64,000 nt of DNA from Chionis minor (lineage: Eukaryota; Chordata; Aves; Charadriiformes; Chionididae): assembly GCA_013398295.1 (NCBI GenBank), contig VZSF01000015.1, positions 356,425-420,424 on the forward strand, read 5' to 3'. Positions 12,956 through 26,768 of this stretch are shown one piece after another. Position numbers and translations under genes: made by a program. How positions within the stretch are numbered: the first letter of the stretch is position 1; every line of letters begins with the position of its first letter. A model generated the notes under the pieces. The model worked only from the letters and a program-made list of their open reading frames with translations. It made no database searches and had not been told where the DNA came from.

Positions 12956-15900
12956 AAACTTAGAGCTTTTAGGAATTTGATTTTTAAAAAACCTAAATAG
13001 CTAAATAAAGCCTAATCACTACACTGGCTCCTGCAAAATACGTTATCTAACCAACACTCATCCCAGGAAGAACATCCCAACTTTATTTTACATCATAAAT
13101 TTGCACACTAGTGTAAGTTTCAGCTAGAAAGGAGCTGGCAGCGTGAGAAACTGGTTAATAGAGCCAGCAAAAAACCTGCAGAAAAGTTATCCTATGCTCA
13201 GATCTTCATTTTAACACATGAACAGGGTCAAGCAGAATTATTTAAAAGCAAGCATGGAAAGGAAGTGTTAGTTTGGAAGCTACTGAGACAACAAAAACTG
13301 TGACAGTCCTATAACAAACGAGGTGCACCCAATATTTCAAGTATGGAAAGTATTAGTTCTTTACACAGGATAAAAATCTGCTGTAAATCAAAGACATACC
13401 AAGTCCAGAAAAATCTATCAGAGACACACAAAATATGCATTAGAACACTCACCAAAACTATCTTTTTAATAATTAAAATAATTGTTCAGCAAATAAAACT
13501 ATATCAAGTACTTTAGCTTTAAGTAAGCCGTTAAACCACAATACCAAAGTTTGTCATATGGGATGATACACAACCGTCTAAAAAAATTTACAATATCTCG
13601 GTGGGAAAACTGTGAGTTAATGGAGAAACTGAATTTTCACTATTTAAAAGGGGACACAAACATTCTGCTACGACATCTGTTCGTAGGTTCTACTGCAGCA
13701 GAAAACCAGAAAACCACCAGAATTTTAGCTGTCAAAACAAATCCTCAAATTAAAGAAAGGAGGAGGAAGTAAGTGCTGAACAATTACACACTTCCAGCAC
13801 CACAAGTCTAGCATTTAGTCAGACAAAAAAGAGTATGCAAGAAGCATGGATGCAGTCTTAACACTCAGCCAAATGCTAGAAAGATTACTAAATTGGAAAC
13901 GCACTCAGACACACACTCAGTTTTACAACAATTTACTGAGATCTGTGAAAAAACCTGGAGTCAGACTCATGAGTTACTTATCACTGCCAGGGCATCTGAG
14001 CACATCTTCAGCTTCAAATGCACGAACAAAATCTCTTTGGTCCAGAGACTACTCAGGACGTTGGACACTCGCTGACATGGCTTTCTGGACAGGGTCACTA
14101 CAAGTCTCTTCCAACTTCCAACACTAAAACCAACACGACGCTGTTGAAGAGCCATTAAAGCACAGCCAAGAGAGACCTCCACTGCAAGACGGTACAGCAC
14201 GGTACAGGAGAAGTCCTTTAAAAACATTCAGGATACTGTGAAATTTAAAAGACAGCTTTACTTACCTATACCCACGAGCCACATGAAAAGCACTTATTTC
14301 TCACCCACAGAATTCAACATTTAGTTTTTCCACAATCTTTCCCAGTTTCATTTTTACTTTCTCTATTGTAACCACTTCTTTAAATAAAGCGTTTGGGAAA
14401 CTGCAAGTGTTACAGCATTGATTTCTGGAGGCAGATTTTTTCAAAAAATTGACTTTTAATAATGTAACGGCCTTCCTGAACAATCTACAACTAAGCTTTA
14501 AAAAGTTGCTTTAAGTGGAGAAAACAGGAAAAATGCACTTGCAAAAATGACACAGCATCATACGTGAACTGGGACATAAGCTGCTTAACTAGCATTTCAC
14601 ATACTAATAAATACTGAACTAGTACGCAGATCACAACCATATCCCACTCTCCTTCAAGCATATGACATTACAAAACCCAACACTATCCCACTGTCTTTGA
14701 AGAAGATTACTAAAGACAAATTTGAGAAAAGTCTTGCAACTATGGCTGTACACAAATGTTTAAATTTCAATAGGTGGTGTTCACTAATCACACAGCTGAT
14801 TTCCAAAGAAGACAAGGACACCATCGCAGTAACTACTCGTACCACTGAAGAGTTCAGAGATTAGAAAATCTAAATGCAAACAAGCAACAATTTTGAAAGC
14901 TGAGCCTGGACTCCAGTCTATAATGAATGCAGAAAACAAAAGCCCAATCTAGATTTTCAAAGTCCCCTTTCGAATCTTTCTTTTGACATGCTATAAATAA
15001 TATTTTAAAAAGGAAACCATCGCAAATGTAACTGAAGTGAATACTAGATACTGGAAATACCAATTTCCAAAGTTTGCTAGTAAAGAAGGGATCTCAAAAC
15101 AACACGTAAGAACTGCAGTAGACATCTGAGCAATACAGCACTGAGTCGCATCAATATCAGGAACTCCGTGCAGGCACGCGACCAACCAGACCATCTTGAA
15201 ATGTATTTTCCTTCCATAAGGGAAAAGAAAGGAAACAGTTGTCGAAGGAACAGACTCTTCTAACCAGGGTATAGGTTTTAGAAGTAAAATATTTTCTGTT
15301 CATATGAAGGACAAAACTCCTTTGCACACATACACATTGTTTCATACTTTTGCTATGGAATTGAAAATTCAGTACTGTCATGTTGTTAATTCCCAGCAAT
15401 ATCTACAATCAGCAGTTACAGCATGTGTAAACAGGTGCGAAGCAGTGCATATTTTTCCATATTTTATGAAATATATTCCATGATATTAAGGCAGGTGGGT
15501 AAATCAACCTCTTCTCCTCCCTCACAAATTGAATTTGATACCAGACGGCTGGCACAAATTAGGCTGTGATCTGATCCAAAATGTTTCATATTAGAAAAGG
15601 AAAATTCCCAACAGTACTTCAGTTCTTGTATAACTGAACTATACCAAGCAGACACGGAAGAATGCTTTTCTGTTTAACCGATCAAATTAAACAAGCAAAT
15701 TCAGTCTGAACATAATACTCTGAAAATTGTAACAGCTATTCCTTTTTGCTCTACCACACAACACATTTCTTTGCCTATAAAAAGAGTGAAATTCACAATT
15801 AAGCAGCTCCTCGTCTTGACCTCAAACACAGAGAGACCAGCCATTAGAAAGCAAGCTTATTTAATTTGAAACCATTTTACATTCACAAAGGTCTGAAGTG

Positions 15901-16191
15901 TGGGACTTAACCATCTTTCCCCCTTCCCCCCTGTCTTATCTAACAGTTATCTAACATAACTGTTAATTTAGGAAACCTAATCCAGGTTCTACAGCCAGTT
16001 CTACAGCTTGTGACCTGCCGCCTCTTCCCCATACCCCTCCTCTTCACTGTCGCATTTTAAGGGTGAAGTTTTAGTCCACATCACTTGTTTGCGTTATCCA
16101 TTTGTTGGTGATACCATGACACAAGCAAAACAGACTCTGTACAGTAGACAATGAGCTACTTTCAGAAATCATTCTCGGCAATTTCTGTGAA
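12956..16191. other. AT-rich non-coding stretch
   Basis: No gene was recognised. Short unrelated frames occur on both strands. A minus-strand splice-donor-like site, AG followed by gtaagtaaag, lies near 14263-14273 without a convincing exon upstream of it. A 10-bp perfect hairpin sits at 15941-15965. Confidence 0.55.
15941..15965. other. Perfect 10-bp hairpin with 5-base loop
   Basis: taacagttat (15941-15950) and ataactgtta (15956-15965) are exact reverse complements around the loop ctaac. It is AT-rich, and no T-run or other context suggests a function. Length and tight loop make it a little less likely to be chance than the 8-bp examples. Confidence 0.6.
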
Positions 16192-16660
16192 GTGTCCAAG
16201 TCTGCAAGCAGTGGAGCAAGCCTTTCGGCGCACAGAATGCCGACAGCAGGTTGCTGGCGCCAGCTCTGCTCTCGCAGCTGGGGAGCAGGAGAGCCACTGG
16301 ACGAAGCCACTGCCAGAAGTTTGTTAGCTGCGACAAGTTCAGGACTTCAACCAAGAAAGCAATTGGTTGACACGCTGAGTTTTGCTTTAAAAGATGCAAC
16401 TTTGTCTTTTAGAAACTTCTTTATTTGTTGCCTTAAGTGCTTTACATGAAGTGCCTCCTCCAGAAGGCTGCCAAGTAGTCAGGATGACGCTGAGCCCCAC
16501 AACCCAGCATCCCTCGGGAAGTCCAGCAGCAGCTCACCCTGCCCAGAGTCACAGCTCAGCTCCTGTAACCCTCCCGGCGAAGGCAGCGGCATGGCCGAGC
16601 ACTTACACCCAACCTCTTGCAAGGCCCTGGAGAACTTCTCAAGACATACCTTAAGCAATC
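16192..16660. promoter_or_regulatory. Small CpG/GC-rich patch, possible regulatory element
   Basis: Against AT-rich surroundings with few CpG, this stretch contains a visible cluster of CpG dinucleotides (roughly a dozen, most densely at 16224-16280 and again near 16570-16600) and a GC content well above background. Overlapping short frames on both strands are not recognisable. On the minus strand, tgtctgtttcag followed 23 bases later by a gtatgt donor outlines a possible micro-exon at 16650-16672. The patch is too small for a classical CpG island. It could be a minor promoter, an enhancer, an old GC-rich repeat or chance. Confidence 0.25.
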
Positions 16661-17437
16661 AGGGGGCCTACGCTGAAACAGACACAGCATAACGATCGTT
16701 TCTGAAATGGGGGAAACTTGACTCAAGTACTGTCTTCCATGTGTAACTGTGATACAGTACTCTGCTCCCTCAATCATGGTAATTTCCTTCTAGCCGTTCA
16801 CTTGAATATCAGACAAAAACACATGTTCTACTGTTACTTATTTACATCTCTTCTCAAGTTAAGTTACAGAAAAGGGATAATTCTCCATCATGTCTAATTC
16901 CGCAGAGATCAAGATTTTAATAATAGAAGTAGATAACCTTATTATCAAAAACAGAATTACAAAAAGTGTTTGTTTTCATGTCTAATACTATTGCAATATT
17001 TAATACAGTGTTGTTATCGACTCAACATAAGGCAGCTTAAGAAACTAAGATTCATATCTGCCTTGGGGAAAAAATTGTGTATTTCAAAAAACAATTAAAA
17101 CAATTTGTGCCAGCCCATCTGACCGCCATCCCCAACACTGAAAAGTCAAGCTATCCATAACTTGCTGTGAAATTTGGCAGAAAAATAACTTAGCTCAAAA
17201 ATCTGCTGCATTTGCTTTTTTCACTATAGAGACCTTTCACATAGCCTACGCAACATCTATGTTTACAGAACCTGGGTGCTCATACTATTAAACATCAATA
17301 CAATCTGTGTTTGTATCATCTCCATACTAATCAGATCGATTACGTCTGATATATTGCCCTGTCACACCACCATAATACTAATCAAACAAATGGAGCTGCA
17401 GGGAGATGAAGCTGATATATAGGTATTTAATACTGCC

Positions 17438-17473
17438 TTTTTTTTTGTGTGTGTGTCCTTTTTTCTTTTTTTT
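17438..17473. repeat. Poly-T / (GT)5 / poly-T tract
   Basis: A T run, then a short GT dinucleotide run, then further T-rich sequence. It is a compound microsatellite with no coding content, likely to vary in length between individuals. Confidence 0.8.
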
Positions 17474-19787
17474 AACACTCATGGGGACCACTGCCACAGA
17501 AAATAATGGAACTGCCAGCGAATCCCAAACACTACGCAAGTAGCACCGCACAGTTTTGGTAAGTGCTATCAAATAAGATTTTAGCCCAGGATAGTACAAC
17601 AAAAAACAACCTTGAATGAGAAATGAGGCTAGCGGTCTTGCTTCACTTCTAAGAGGCAATTAGAGCATACTACTTGAGAACACCCCAAGAGTGCCTTAGG
17701 GTAACAGCAGGGCACTGGGTAACAGCCATTTGCCCGCTCAATCCTTACAGAACTTTCCCAACAGACATACAGAGATAACCTTGCAACTAAAAATGTCTTT
17801 GTAAACATTATAGCTCTGCAAATTTTTATTACAGTAAGACTCTTTCACAGTTAATCACTGTCTGCTGTAGTATTCCTGTACAAAGAAATTTAACTTTAAG
17901 TAGTCATTATCTTTTGAATTCTCTTTCATCTCTAGAAGCAACTAATATTATTTCTAGAGCTCTATTAATCTCATTTACAGCTAGTAAACCAAGTTACAAA
18001 CTATATCTATCACCGAGGCATACTTTATATATTACAGAGCTGTTAAAAGCATTCCAGTTCATTTATAGGTCTATTATTTAATGAAGCCATACTCCATCTT
18101 AATATATACTGCCAAAAACTAGCCTAGGAAAATTTCTTTTCATTGTCCCAAAATGGACTGATACAGATAGCAGAAAATGTAAATGTAAAATTGCTTTTGA
18201 ATGCTCTCTGATCTAATTTCTCCTTCTGTGCCTGGAAGTATCAATTAACAAATTTTTTTTAATACATTATTCTTTTCAAAGACTTTTTTTCCTTTCAAAC
18301 AAAAATATTTCTTCGTAATAAAATCAACATTTATACAGCATTTTCTGGACTTTGACATCCACATTTCTTTGAGATACCAAGAACAAGAAAGGGGTGAATT
18401 CTAACCGTTGGCCCTCTCAGAATGGTCCAACAGTACAGGTCACAGAGGACTAATAGTCTACCAGCCCACAATGGAACGGAAACAGGTTATTCCATGTGTA
18501 GATCAAACAACTTCCATAACGGTAACACCTATATACAGAGATATTTTTCTTATGGAGTTACCATCAGAGCTACGATGCATGCAGATTTGTTTCTTCAAGC
18601 CGAGAGCCTTTTTGACCAAGACGGCCAGGACAGTTTGCTCTGGAATGACGGCACACACATTTCAGTCCTCTGTGATCTGATGATCAGCACATGCACCACT
18701 TGATCAGAACCGACAGCAAACCCCATCGTGTAAGAAGGTAATTTAGAAAAGGGCTATGGCGACCATATAGAAAGGAGCAGAAGGGAGTTGCTGGCCAGTA
18801 CAACTCATCTGGCCAGCAGCTCATGCAAGTCCTGGGAAAGCAGGGAACAAACTGTATGGTGAATGACTTGTTTTGGTGGGCCAGATTCCACTTGGCTGAT
18901 TTACTGCAAAGCAAGTACAGCCAGTGTTCTGTATAAGTTACAAAAGCTGATTCTTTAAATAAAAATGCAACAAGAGTGGAAAGGAAAGATATTCTAGAAT
19001 ATTGCTTAAAAAAACCCTACCACACCATCTACAGACAGAGCCATAAATATTTAATGTGTTTACTGTACTGAATATTTGATACCATTCAAGAAAATGAAAT
19101 ATGACTATTTTTTAGAATCTACATATTTTAGAGTGTACATTAGTGCTGTTGTAAAAGTATTATTATTAATTTCAAAGCACTTGACTTACTCAATCTGAAT
19201 CATCGTCTCATAAAAACCCTCTAAGCAAAAATAAAACTTAGAAAATATCTGTTTGGTTTCAGTACTGCTTAAGTTAAACACAGGATGATAATGAAAATCC
19301 AGAATATTATTCAGAAGCTATAAAAGCTAACTGTGATTCCTTAAAACGCATCAACAGAAACTTTAAATTAAAGAAACTGGACTCTGTTCTTAATTTTATA
19401 CATAAATGCTTCCAAATCACTGGAGCAGTAAACAAACTATAGCCAGCCACTATTCATTTGGGCCAGAGGAGTAAAAACCACTCCTGAGTACCCCCAGACC
19501 TCAAAAGAGTAGTAACATAGAGAAACCATTCAGATGAAGACAATATATATGTCTGAATTCATAAATCCTTTCAGCAAAGAGCTGATGAAAGCCAGTTGTA
19601 CACCATCAAATAGCTGTTTCATAAAATGAGAAGGGTCACAGGTCTGCTGTGAAATCCAGAGCCCAGCCTCACACAGCTGATTCCCAGGCAAACAACTGGA
19701 TAAACTGTTGCAAAAAAAGCCTGTAGAGGAGGAAGGAATGATGGAAATGCTGCACTGCCAAGGCAGTTGCATGCTTCACACACAGAA

Positions 19788-19807
19788 TTAGAAATAAATA
19801 AATAAAA
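19788..19807. repeat. (AAAT)n tetranucleotide microsatellite
   Basis: About four units of aaat in a row. A short simple repeat. Confidence 0.7.
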
Positions 19808-22800
19808 ATGCAAGGAAATTCTGCTACACTGGATTGTATTTTAGCAGTGTGTTTCTGCTTTTTCCCTCCCCTTTATTTTTAATATCGATCACTTGAACAT
19901 AACGAGACATTTGCTGCTCAAGAGTTGATCTCCTCCTGCTGCTTATTCCTCACCCAATATCTCAGCCTACCACGGCATCACAATTAGGGCCATGGAGATG
20001 ATTAGGTTCAGAGTCATTAAGACTAGAACTGGGCACAACCTGACATTTTCCATTAGGCTAGGGGAGATGCAGGGAAGGTTTTCTCACAGCAGCCTTCTCA
20101 GTTTTGCCTTGCCACGTACAAAGCCTTCCACTGTCCACCACACTTCATTTTGAATCTTGCCTTGGTTACACTCCAAAGCATGGATTAAGTCAAATTTGTT
20201 TTAAGATCATTAAACAGGGCCCGAAGTTTCAGGTTCACAGAGAAATCAAGTGAGTTTCTTCTAGCTCCATTGTGGAAGTTGAACACCGCTCTAATTACGC
20301 TGTCAAACTGAGGATTGTGAACTCTTAATAAACAGAGACCTGTTTTCATGCAAATTTTACTTGTAATAAAAAGATAGGAAGAAAAATATGTCAGCAGAAT
20401 TGTTCCTGTAAGCAAAATGTTTTTCAAATGCTTTCATGAGTTGTCAGCAGCTCTAAGTAGAAACAGTTACCAGGGTAAAGTCTTGCAGCAGCAGCTGAAA
20501 GTTTTCAGTCAAATGTTCTACTCGAGACCAATACAGTGGAAAGCAAAAGGTAGCAGCAGCTAGAAACACAGCCACAACGGTCTGCATGCCAAGATTTATA
20601 CAGAAACAACACTCACACATGAATGGCTTTATTCCCATTAAACTGTATAAACTCGGTGAGGAAAAGCATTTACAAAAGCGTGCATGCCTTCCTCCGTACA
20701 GATCACCTACACTGTCATTGTCAAGTTCTGCGGGACACAGCAAAGGGTAACGTATGTCCAAAGCCAGTTCCCAGCATACTCACAGAGTATTACAAATAAG
20801 ACTGAAACAACAGGAAAGTAAGTGCACTCTTACACCACAACAACAAGGACGAGACTGCCACAGAAAAATCTCAATAAAATTCTTCCAAATAATCCTCCCA
20901 CCACCACAACAAAGGTGTGTAAGATGAGGATGGCACAGCAATAGATAAAATACACTTGAAATAATCAGGCTCTTAATTTTTCATTTTCTAACGTAATCTG
21001 TGGGGTCTACAACAAACGTGGTATTGCAGAAGTTGATACGATAACAATCTAATGATGACTTTGCTTTTACCCGGAATTAATAACAAGTTATGCTAATGTA
21101 ACAAAGAACTTTTCAAAAAATTAAGCTACAGATCACCAGGTGAGATGCAGTGAGCCTGCAAGTCTCAGGGCTCCAGGCTGCTTTACAAAATGGCAGTAAA
21201 GAAAGCATTTACCTAGTGCACAGGGGTGCTGTGACAATTAATTAATGTTTGTAAAGTGCACTGAAGCTGAAAATTACTAGATACCATGCTAAATATTAAT
21301 TACCACGACTACAACACAGAATTGGAATTGTCATAGTGCTCTCCTTGTAAACTCCGCTCGTTGAACAAGCTGAAAAAAGTTCTCGGCAGCAAGCTGAGGT
21401 GAGCACCTCCTATACAGACGTACGAACACATAGGTGGAACTGCTGCACGTGGCATCGTACCAACCACACTGTTCAGTATCATTCTGCGCACACTCACACA
21501 TGCACGCGCGTGCTGCACACTAGATTCATTTCTGGCTGTGGTCCTGAAGGTAGCCTATGCATACAAACCAGCTGGCCGCAGTTCCTCATCTGTATGTTTG
21601 AAGCCACTATATAGTTTTGGAGAGCATGAAGGCAGTTTTCAAGCATGCCAGTGGTTACAGACCCCAACAGCCCATGCAGCCGCCAGAGCTCACTAACAGG
21701 TCATGATCCTCTTCACACAGATGTTTTGGGAAAGAAGCTAACTTCTCATAGACACCGTAGTTGTAAACCCAGTGGAAACTGCTTCATGTCATAGTTTTAC
21801 AGCTTCATCATCTTTTTCCTTTGTGACGTACAGCTTTTTAAATGGGACTACAACAAATAAACCAATTTAAACAATGAATGAAATGGCATCTTTAATGCAG
21901 ACAATAAATTACAGAAAATCAGCAAGAGAAGCAACCCATGTGGAAATACCGATTCTATTAAAGTAGCAGTATTTTGCCCTGTCATCTGTTTGGAGTATTT
22001 TAAACAAAATGAGTTCAAGAGGAAGACGAGGAACGCCCCTGTTCTGGGCTGGTAGTTGCCACATGTGCTGCATGCGGAATGCAGATGATGATACTAGACA
22101 AATCTGAAAACTCTAATCAATACCACATCCATCTCATTATGTCTTCCTTGCTGAAGGAAACACTACAACCTTTTTGCTCTCAGCCAACCACAGGCATACG
22201 TATAATCAATAACTTGCAATGATATGAGGTCAACTCATGCAACAAAGATACTTCCAGTATGGTTCAAAAAACCACTTAACCATTCTTGTTAAGTAAGTGA
22301 ACAGCCTATTTTGCTTCTACATCAGTCACTGGGTTTGTTGCCTTTTTTTTTTTCAAATAGGAAGAAGATAATAAAACATTAATTGAATGTGTCAGAAGAA
22401 GGATGTCACAAGAAGCCTATCAATACAGAGACATTGCAGCACATGTGCTTTAAAGTAATTGCAGGATACTGGCTCTGCTCCTAAATAATTATTACATCAG
22501 TTATCCTATTCCCTATAGAGTTATGCAAATTTATTTACTTTAAAGATAACTTGCCCATGGGAAAGTAACTTGTGTGCAGCTAGCTATACATTGGCTGTCA
22601 GTTTCTGAAAAATAACGATGAGTTTTACTCGATTGCTTGTAAAACATGCATTTTGCTGTCTTCCAAGATGTTGCATGGAACATTTTGGAGATGGAGGCAC
22701 AAGGGATCCAAGTACATTGATGTCCTACAGCTACATTAAACATTTAAAATCTCCCCTAAGTCTACCTCACAGTAACAACATCAGCCTTCATTTTTACACC

Positions 22801-23397
22801 ATTCTGAATGCCCTGTACTAAAGTTGCGAGGGAGCATTCAGAAAAAAAAAAGTCTCAGCTGGAAGTTATACAGAAGAGAAAAAGGCAGCTAGCAGTTTGG
22901 TAATAGGAGGTAATAGCCCACACCCTTCATTTCTACAGACAGAAGAATTTATCTCCAGCTGGGATTTTCGACTGCACATAAGAAGTGAAAGGCATCCAAA
23001 TAGTTACACAATCACCACATCTTTTCCTATTAAGGCAAAGAAAACACTGTGCAGTTTAACTGATTGTTGTAAGCACACAGTCTTGTCACTCCCTCTGCAA
23101 ACCAAAATCCCTGCTCAACATCAGTATGTGTCCAATTAAACACGCGCTGTGCCTGGCCTTTGTATATGGCTGGCAGACATCCTTCTCTAATTCATCTGGT
23201 ACTGGCAACCACGAAGCCCAGTGACAGGCACGCTCTAGAGCTCAGGGGTTCCCCAGCCTCACGATGCACAGCAGCCTCTAGGCAGATTTCTCATCTTCCA
23301 CCTTCTAAAAATTAGTAGGGAAAGCTCTTCAGCACAGAGACCCAGATCATTAGAAGCGCCTTGCAGTCCGATCAGGACTTCATCAATGAGAACCTAC

Positions 23398-23568
23398 CGG
23401 TACACCTGGATACTTTCCAGATGGTCTTTCCAGCCTTTTGAGAAGTCAGCGAGTCTTCCTTCTGGAGCGTGAGACAAACGCTCCAGGGAGAAATCTGTTT
23501 CCCTACCTAAAGCCACTTGGTTGATCCATCCTGATAGATCTCTGTTCACTTGCCTTTCTTTGAAAGCC
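23398..23568 (-). other. Weak internal-exon candidate, product unrecognised
   Basis: On the minus strand an open frame of about 57 codons runs from a possible acceptor (tcttttataag, ending at 23569) to a donor-like gtaggtt at 23397. Read through without splicing, the frame would stop at the TAG inside that donor. The predicted peptide is hydrophilic and mixed, with stretches such as DLSGWINQVALGRETDF and FSKGWKDHLESIQVY, and looks more protein-like than most frames nearby. I do not recognise it. A 9-bp GC-rich hairpin lies inside it. The donor is not optimal and the acceptor is poor in pyrimidines, so this stays speculative. Confidence 0.15.
23462..23486. other. GC-rich 9-bp perfect hairpin
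   Basis: ctggagcgt (23462-23470) and acgctccag (23478-23486) pair perfectly around a seven-base loop, with two more wobble pairs possible outside. In AT-rich DNA a GC-rich stem like this is unusual and would be stable in RNA. No T-run follows, so it is not a Pol III terminator structure. Confidence 0.6.
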
Positions 23569-25167
23569 CTTATAAAAGACGCATTTAACCAAACTACGAA
23601 ACCACAACAGAGATTTTTCTGAATGCATTTGAACAATATGTAGTGTCACTAAAAAAGGGATCTAACTGCTAACATTCAAATACCAGAAACTATAGCCGCA
23701 TAATTATAAGGAACAACATCTGAAATTTTTAAAACTGTATGTAATTTAATAGTTTTTATTTTCCTTTTTATGACCTTTCACTAAAGATAGGATGTTTTTT
23801 AGATTCCCACCCAGTTCCTCCCTCACACTGGAAATTGTCATAAGAGACAGAAGGGAGTCTTTTACTCAAGGAGTTGCCAGCTCTCAAAACACATTAGTGC
23901 ATATCTCACAATAATTGATCTTATCTTCAAACTGCAGCTGCAGGATGCATTTTAGGAGATGAGAATTTCAGCTTTGACTTGAAGGAAGTTTGTCACTTTT
24001 TGCAATCTAGAAAAATGCTTCCAATCATGAGGGTACGCCCCATCAACCAGCAAAATTACAATGTAAATAGGGACGCTGTTTGCTTCTTTTTTAAAATATC
24101 ATTTAAAGGCAAGTCAATCTCATGACCATGGGAGTGATTCATTGCTGAAATCAGAAAACTTTAAGAGTAGATGACAGAACATTTCACGAGGATGGAAGTT
24201 AAGACAGAGGGACACAGATGTATGTGTACACACAAGCACCAGAAAGACTTTAGCACAGTTCTTCATCTCTATAAAAAATGTATAGCACAAATAATCATAG
24301 TGACAATGAAGCTTGACAGTAGGAATATACAAAATAAAAGCTAACTATTAATAAAGTATTATTAACTCTTCCTCTGAGCATCTTCCCAGCTCTAGACAGC
24401 ACATTATCCCTACATTAATCTAGGAGTACTCATGCAGCAGTAAATCACATTGCTGATTATCTTATTTCTATCTGTTCTGTATTATTTCTCTCCAATAATG
24501 GAAACAAATAGCCAATGAACAAATTCCAATTTTCTTCTTTTCTAGCCTTAGTATTTAAAGAAAAACAAGCATAAGCGTCTTGTTAAAATGATATGAATTT
24601 CCTTCATCAATAGACATTGAAAGATCCACTTAAACTGCATATTCACACCATCCTACCTCCAAGTCCCTCCCTATAGTCATCTGAATCTTTTTGCTTTTTC
24701 AGACAATGCAATAACCAGCTGTGCTCCGCTAAGATATCTTGGAAAGCTATCTGACATCATATCACAAATTACGCTCCAGCACGAAGACAACTTGCAGAAA
24801 AACAAACTTCGGGATACATGGACAGAACACGCACAGATGTATAAAATGCCAGTCTTAATGTTCCTTCTTTCTCAGATAAGTGCAATTTAGGATATCACTA
24901 AAGAAGTGAGGAAATACAGCTTTGCAACATCTTACATCTCTTCGCATTTCGTGGCCAATCCACACATCTGCCCAGATTCTGCTGTTAGAAAACAGAGCAG
25001 CTGGGGCCTCCTTAGCACACACAGTCACTACCGCTCCAGAGGAGGTTTTTCTGCTAGTGCTCTGCTTCACACACAACCACCCTTTGCAAGACAACCTTGT
25101 AAATCGCAGCTTTTCACCTCTAAATTATCCAAAGTGGACTTCGAAGCAATGAATCATTTTAACAGTT

Positions 25168-25197
25168 GGGGAAGGGGAAAGGAGTGGGGGTGTGGGG
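25168..25197 (+). other. Potential G-quadruplex motif
   Basis: Four G runs of at least four (25168-25171, 25174-25177, 25186-25190, 25194-25197) with loops of 2, 8 and 3 bases on the + strand. The middle loop is slightly longer than the usual limit of seven, but a three-tetrad fold is easily satisfied. No transcript or promoter is recognisable next to it. Confidence 0.6.
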
Positions 25198-26584
25198 ATC
25201 AAAATAAAAGCACCAGAACTCTAGTTTAGTACAGAAACAAAACCAGAAAACATCATTATGGTGTGGATTTCAAGTAAGCAAACAAGCAGACCCTATTAAG
25301 CTAGCTTTTATACTTGAGATATTTCAATTTTAACAACAGAAGCTAAGAAAAGTAAAAGAAATTTTAGACAGCTCTTGCCTAGACAAGATTTAAGATCCCT
25401 TTCAACATTCAATGCAACTGATAAAGCTGAGGCAGTTTACAGATTATTTTTGTTTGTTTTAATCTGACTTGTCTTTTAAGCACAAAGCACGCCTATTCGT
25501 TATGACTGTAAAGGACAACAAAAGAGCCTGAGGCTAAAATCCAAACACGCTGAAGTTCACTATAAACTATTAAAACACTCATTCCGTCAAAACCTCTTTA
25601 ATGTAGAGCTGTTCCTCTGCAAATTCCGATAACAAACTCTGGAACCCAAATTATCTGTACTGGTGTGTAGACATCCTCTTTTCTAAACAACATATGAAAA
25701 ACCCTATTTGAGTTTGCTAATTTTTGCTCTTTTTAACCTGAGTGAACAAAATTTTGTAATGTTATCAGATACCACTTCCTCTCCTTTGTTACAAACAGCT
25801 AAATTACAATTTTTGGTACAATGAAAATTACAGGAGTAGAAGGTTTATAGCATGCACTCTTATACACAGATGTGAACAGGGCAGGAACAACAGAAGAGAG
25901 TGTCAGCACCAACCAATTAGTGCTTTCTACTCAGATTAGAGTGCTCATTTATTGTAAAGGAAAAAGGCCTATAAATGTTTTTCTTTTCTTAAAACAGTCA
26001 TCCCACTGTACATTTCTTTGATAATAACTTCCTTATAATATCTTTCCTATGACAGAAAGACATCACAGAACCACCTTCAATAAGGAGGAACAAGAGGTCA
26101 TAAGATGAGTCTTAATGACTATGTCAAGCTTTTGAAAAAATCAGGGGCTGAAGTCAGTTACCTGTAACCACACCTGGCAAATCCTCAGAGCTCAAAAGAC
26201 TGAAGAGCCTGAAGAACACACCGATTTCCACAAGTCCCACTGCTGTTCCCTCCCTTACAAAATATCAAATCATACTTAGGTGCTTAAACAGGGAATCTGG
26301 TGGCTAACTTGAACTAGCCACCTTCTAAGGGCTTGGCCAATATTACTAAGAAAGATGCACTTTTCTAAGCTAAAAACCAATACATGCACCAAGTTATATA
26401 CCTCATAATATTTAAAAAAGAAGCATTGGCTATTCTAGAGGTTTTGCTATCAGTGCTACAGACAATCCACATCATCTACTTTATACATCATATTTTAAAT
26501 GCCAGGGTTAAGATCTCTGTCTGAAGTAACCAACTCTTTGAGTGACCCTTTCAGAGAACCTGATTTACTAGTCTTCTAATTAGT

Positions 26585-26659
26585 ATGCACTTACAGGTAG
26601 AAAAACACTCTCCCATGGACGCAAACACTTGTTCCCATGAGACACCACTGTAAGTGCAT
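26585..26659. other. 12-bp perfect inverted repeat with 51-base spacer
   Basis: atgcacttacag (26585-26596) and ctgtaagtgcat (26648-26659) are exact reverse complements. A third, direct copy of its core, gcacttaca, follows at 26666-26674 within gaag...cttc. The loop shows no further consistent pairing, so it does not look like a typical microRNA precursor. Confidence 0.55.
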
Positions 26660-26768
26660 TCTGAAGCACTTACATACTTCAAATAACAGCAAATGGTGTC
26701 CATTCATTTCAGAGTTCCCAGTCTCCGTCTACAATTCAAGACATACTTACTCCACAAAGTACCCTTAC

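Noticed and set aside
14263..14373. Excellent donor-like AG/gtaagta on the minus strand near 14270.
   Set aside because: The sequence upstream has a stop in the longest frame before the donor (TGA after the end of a 60-codon frame at 14301) and no convincing acceptor in phase.
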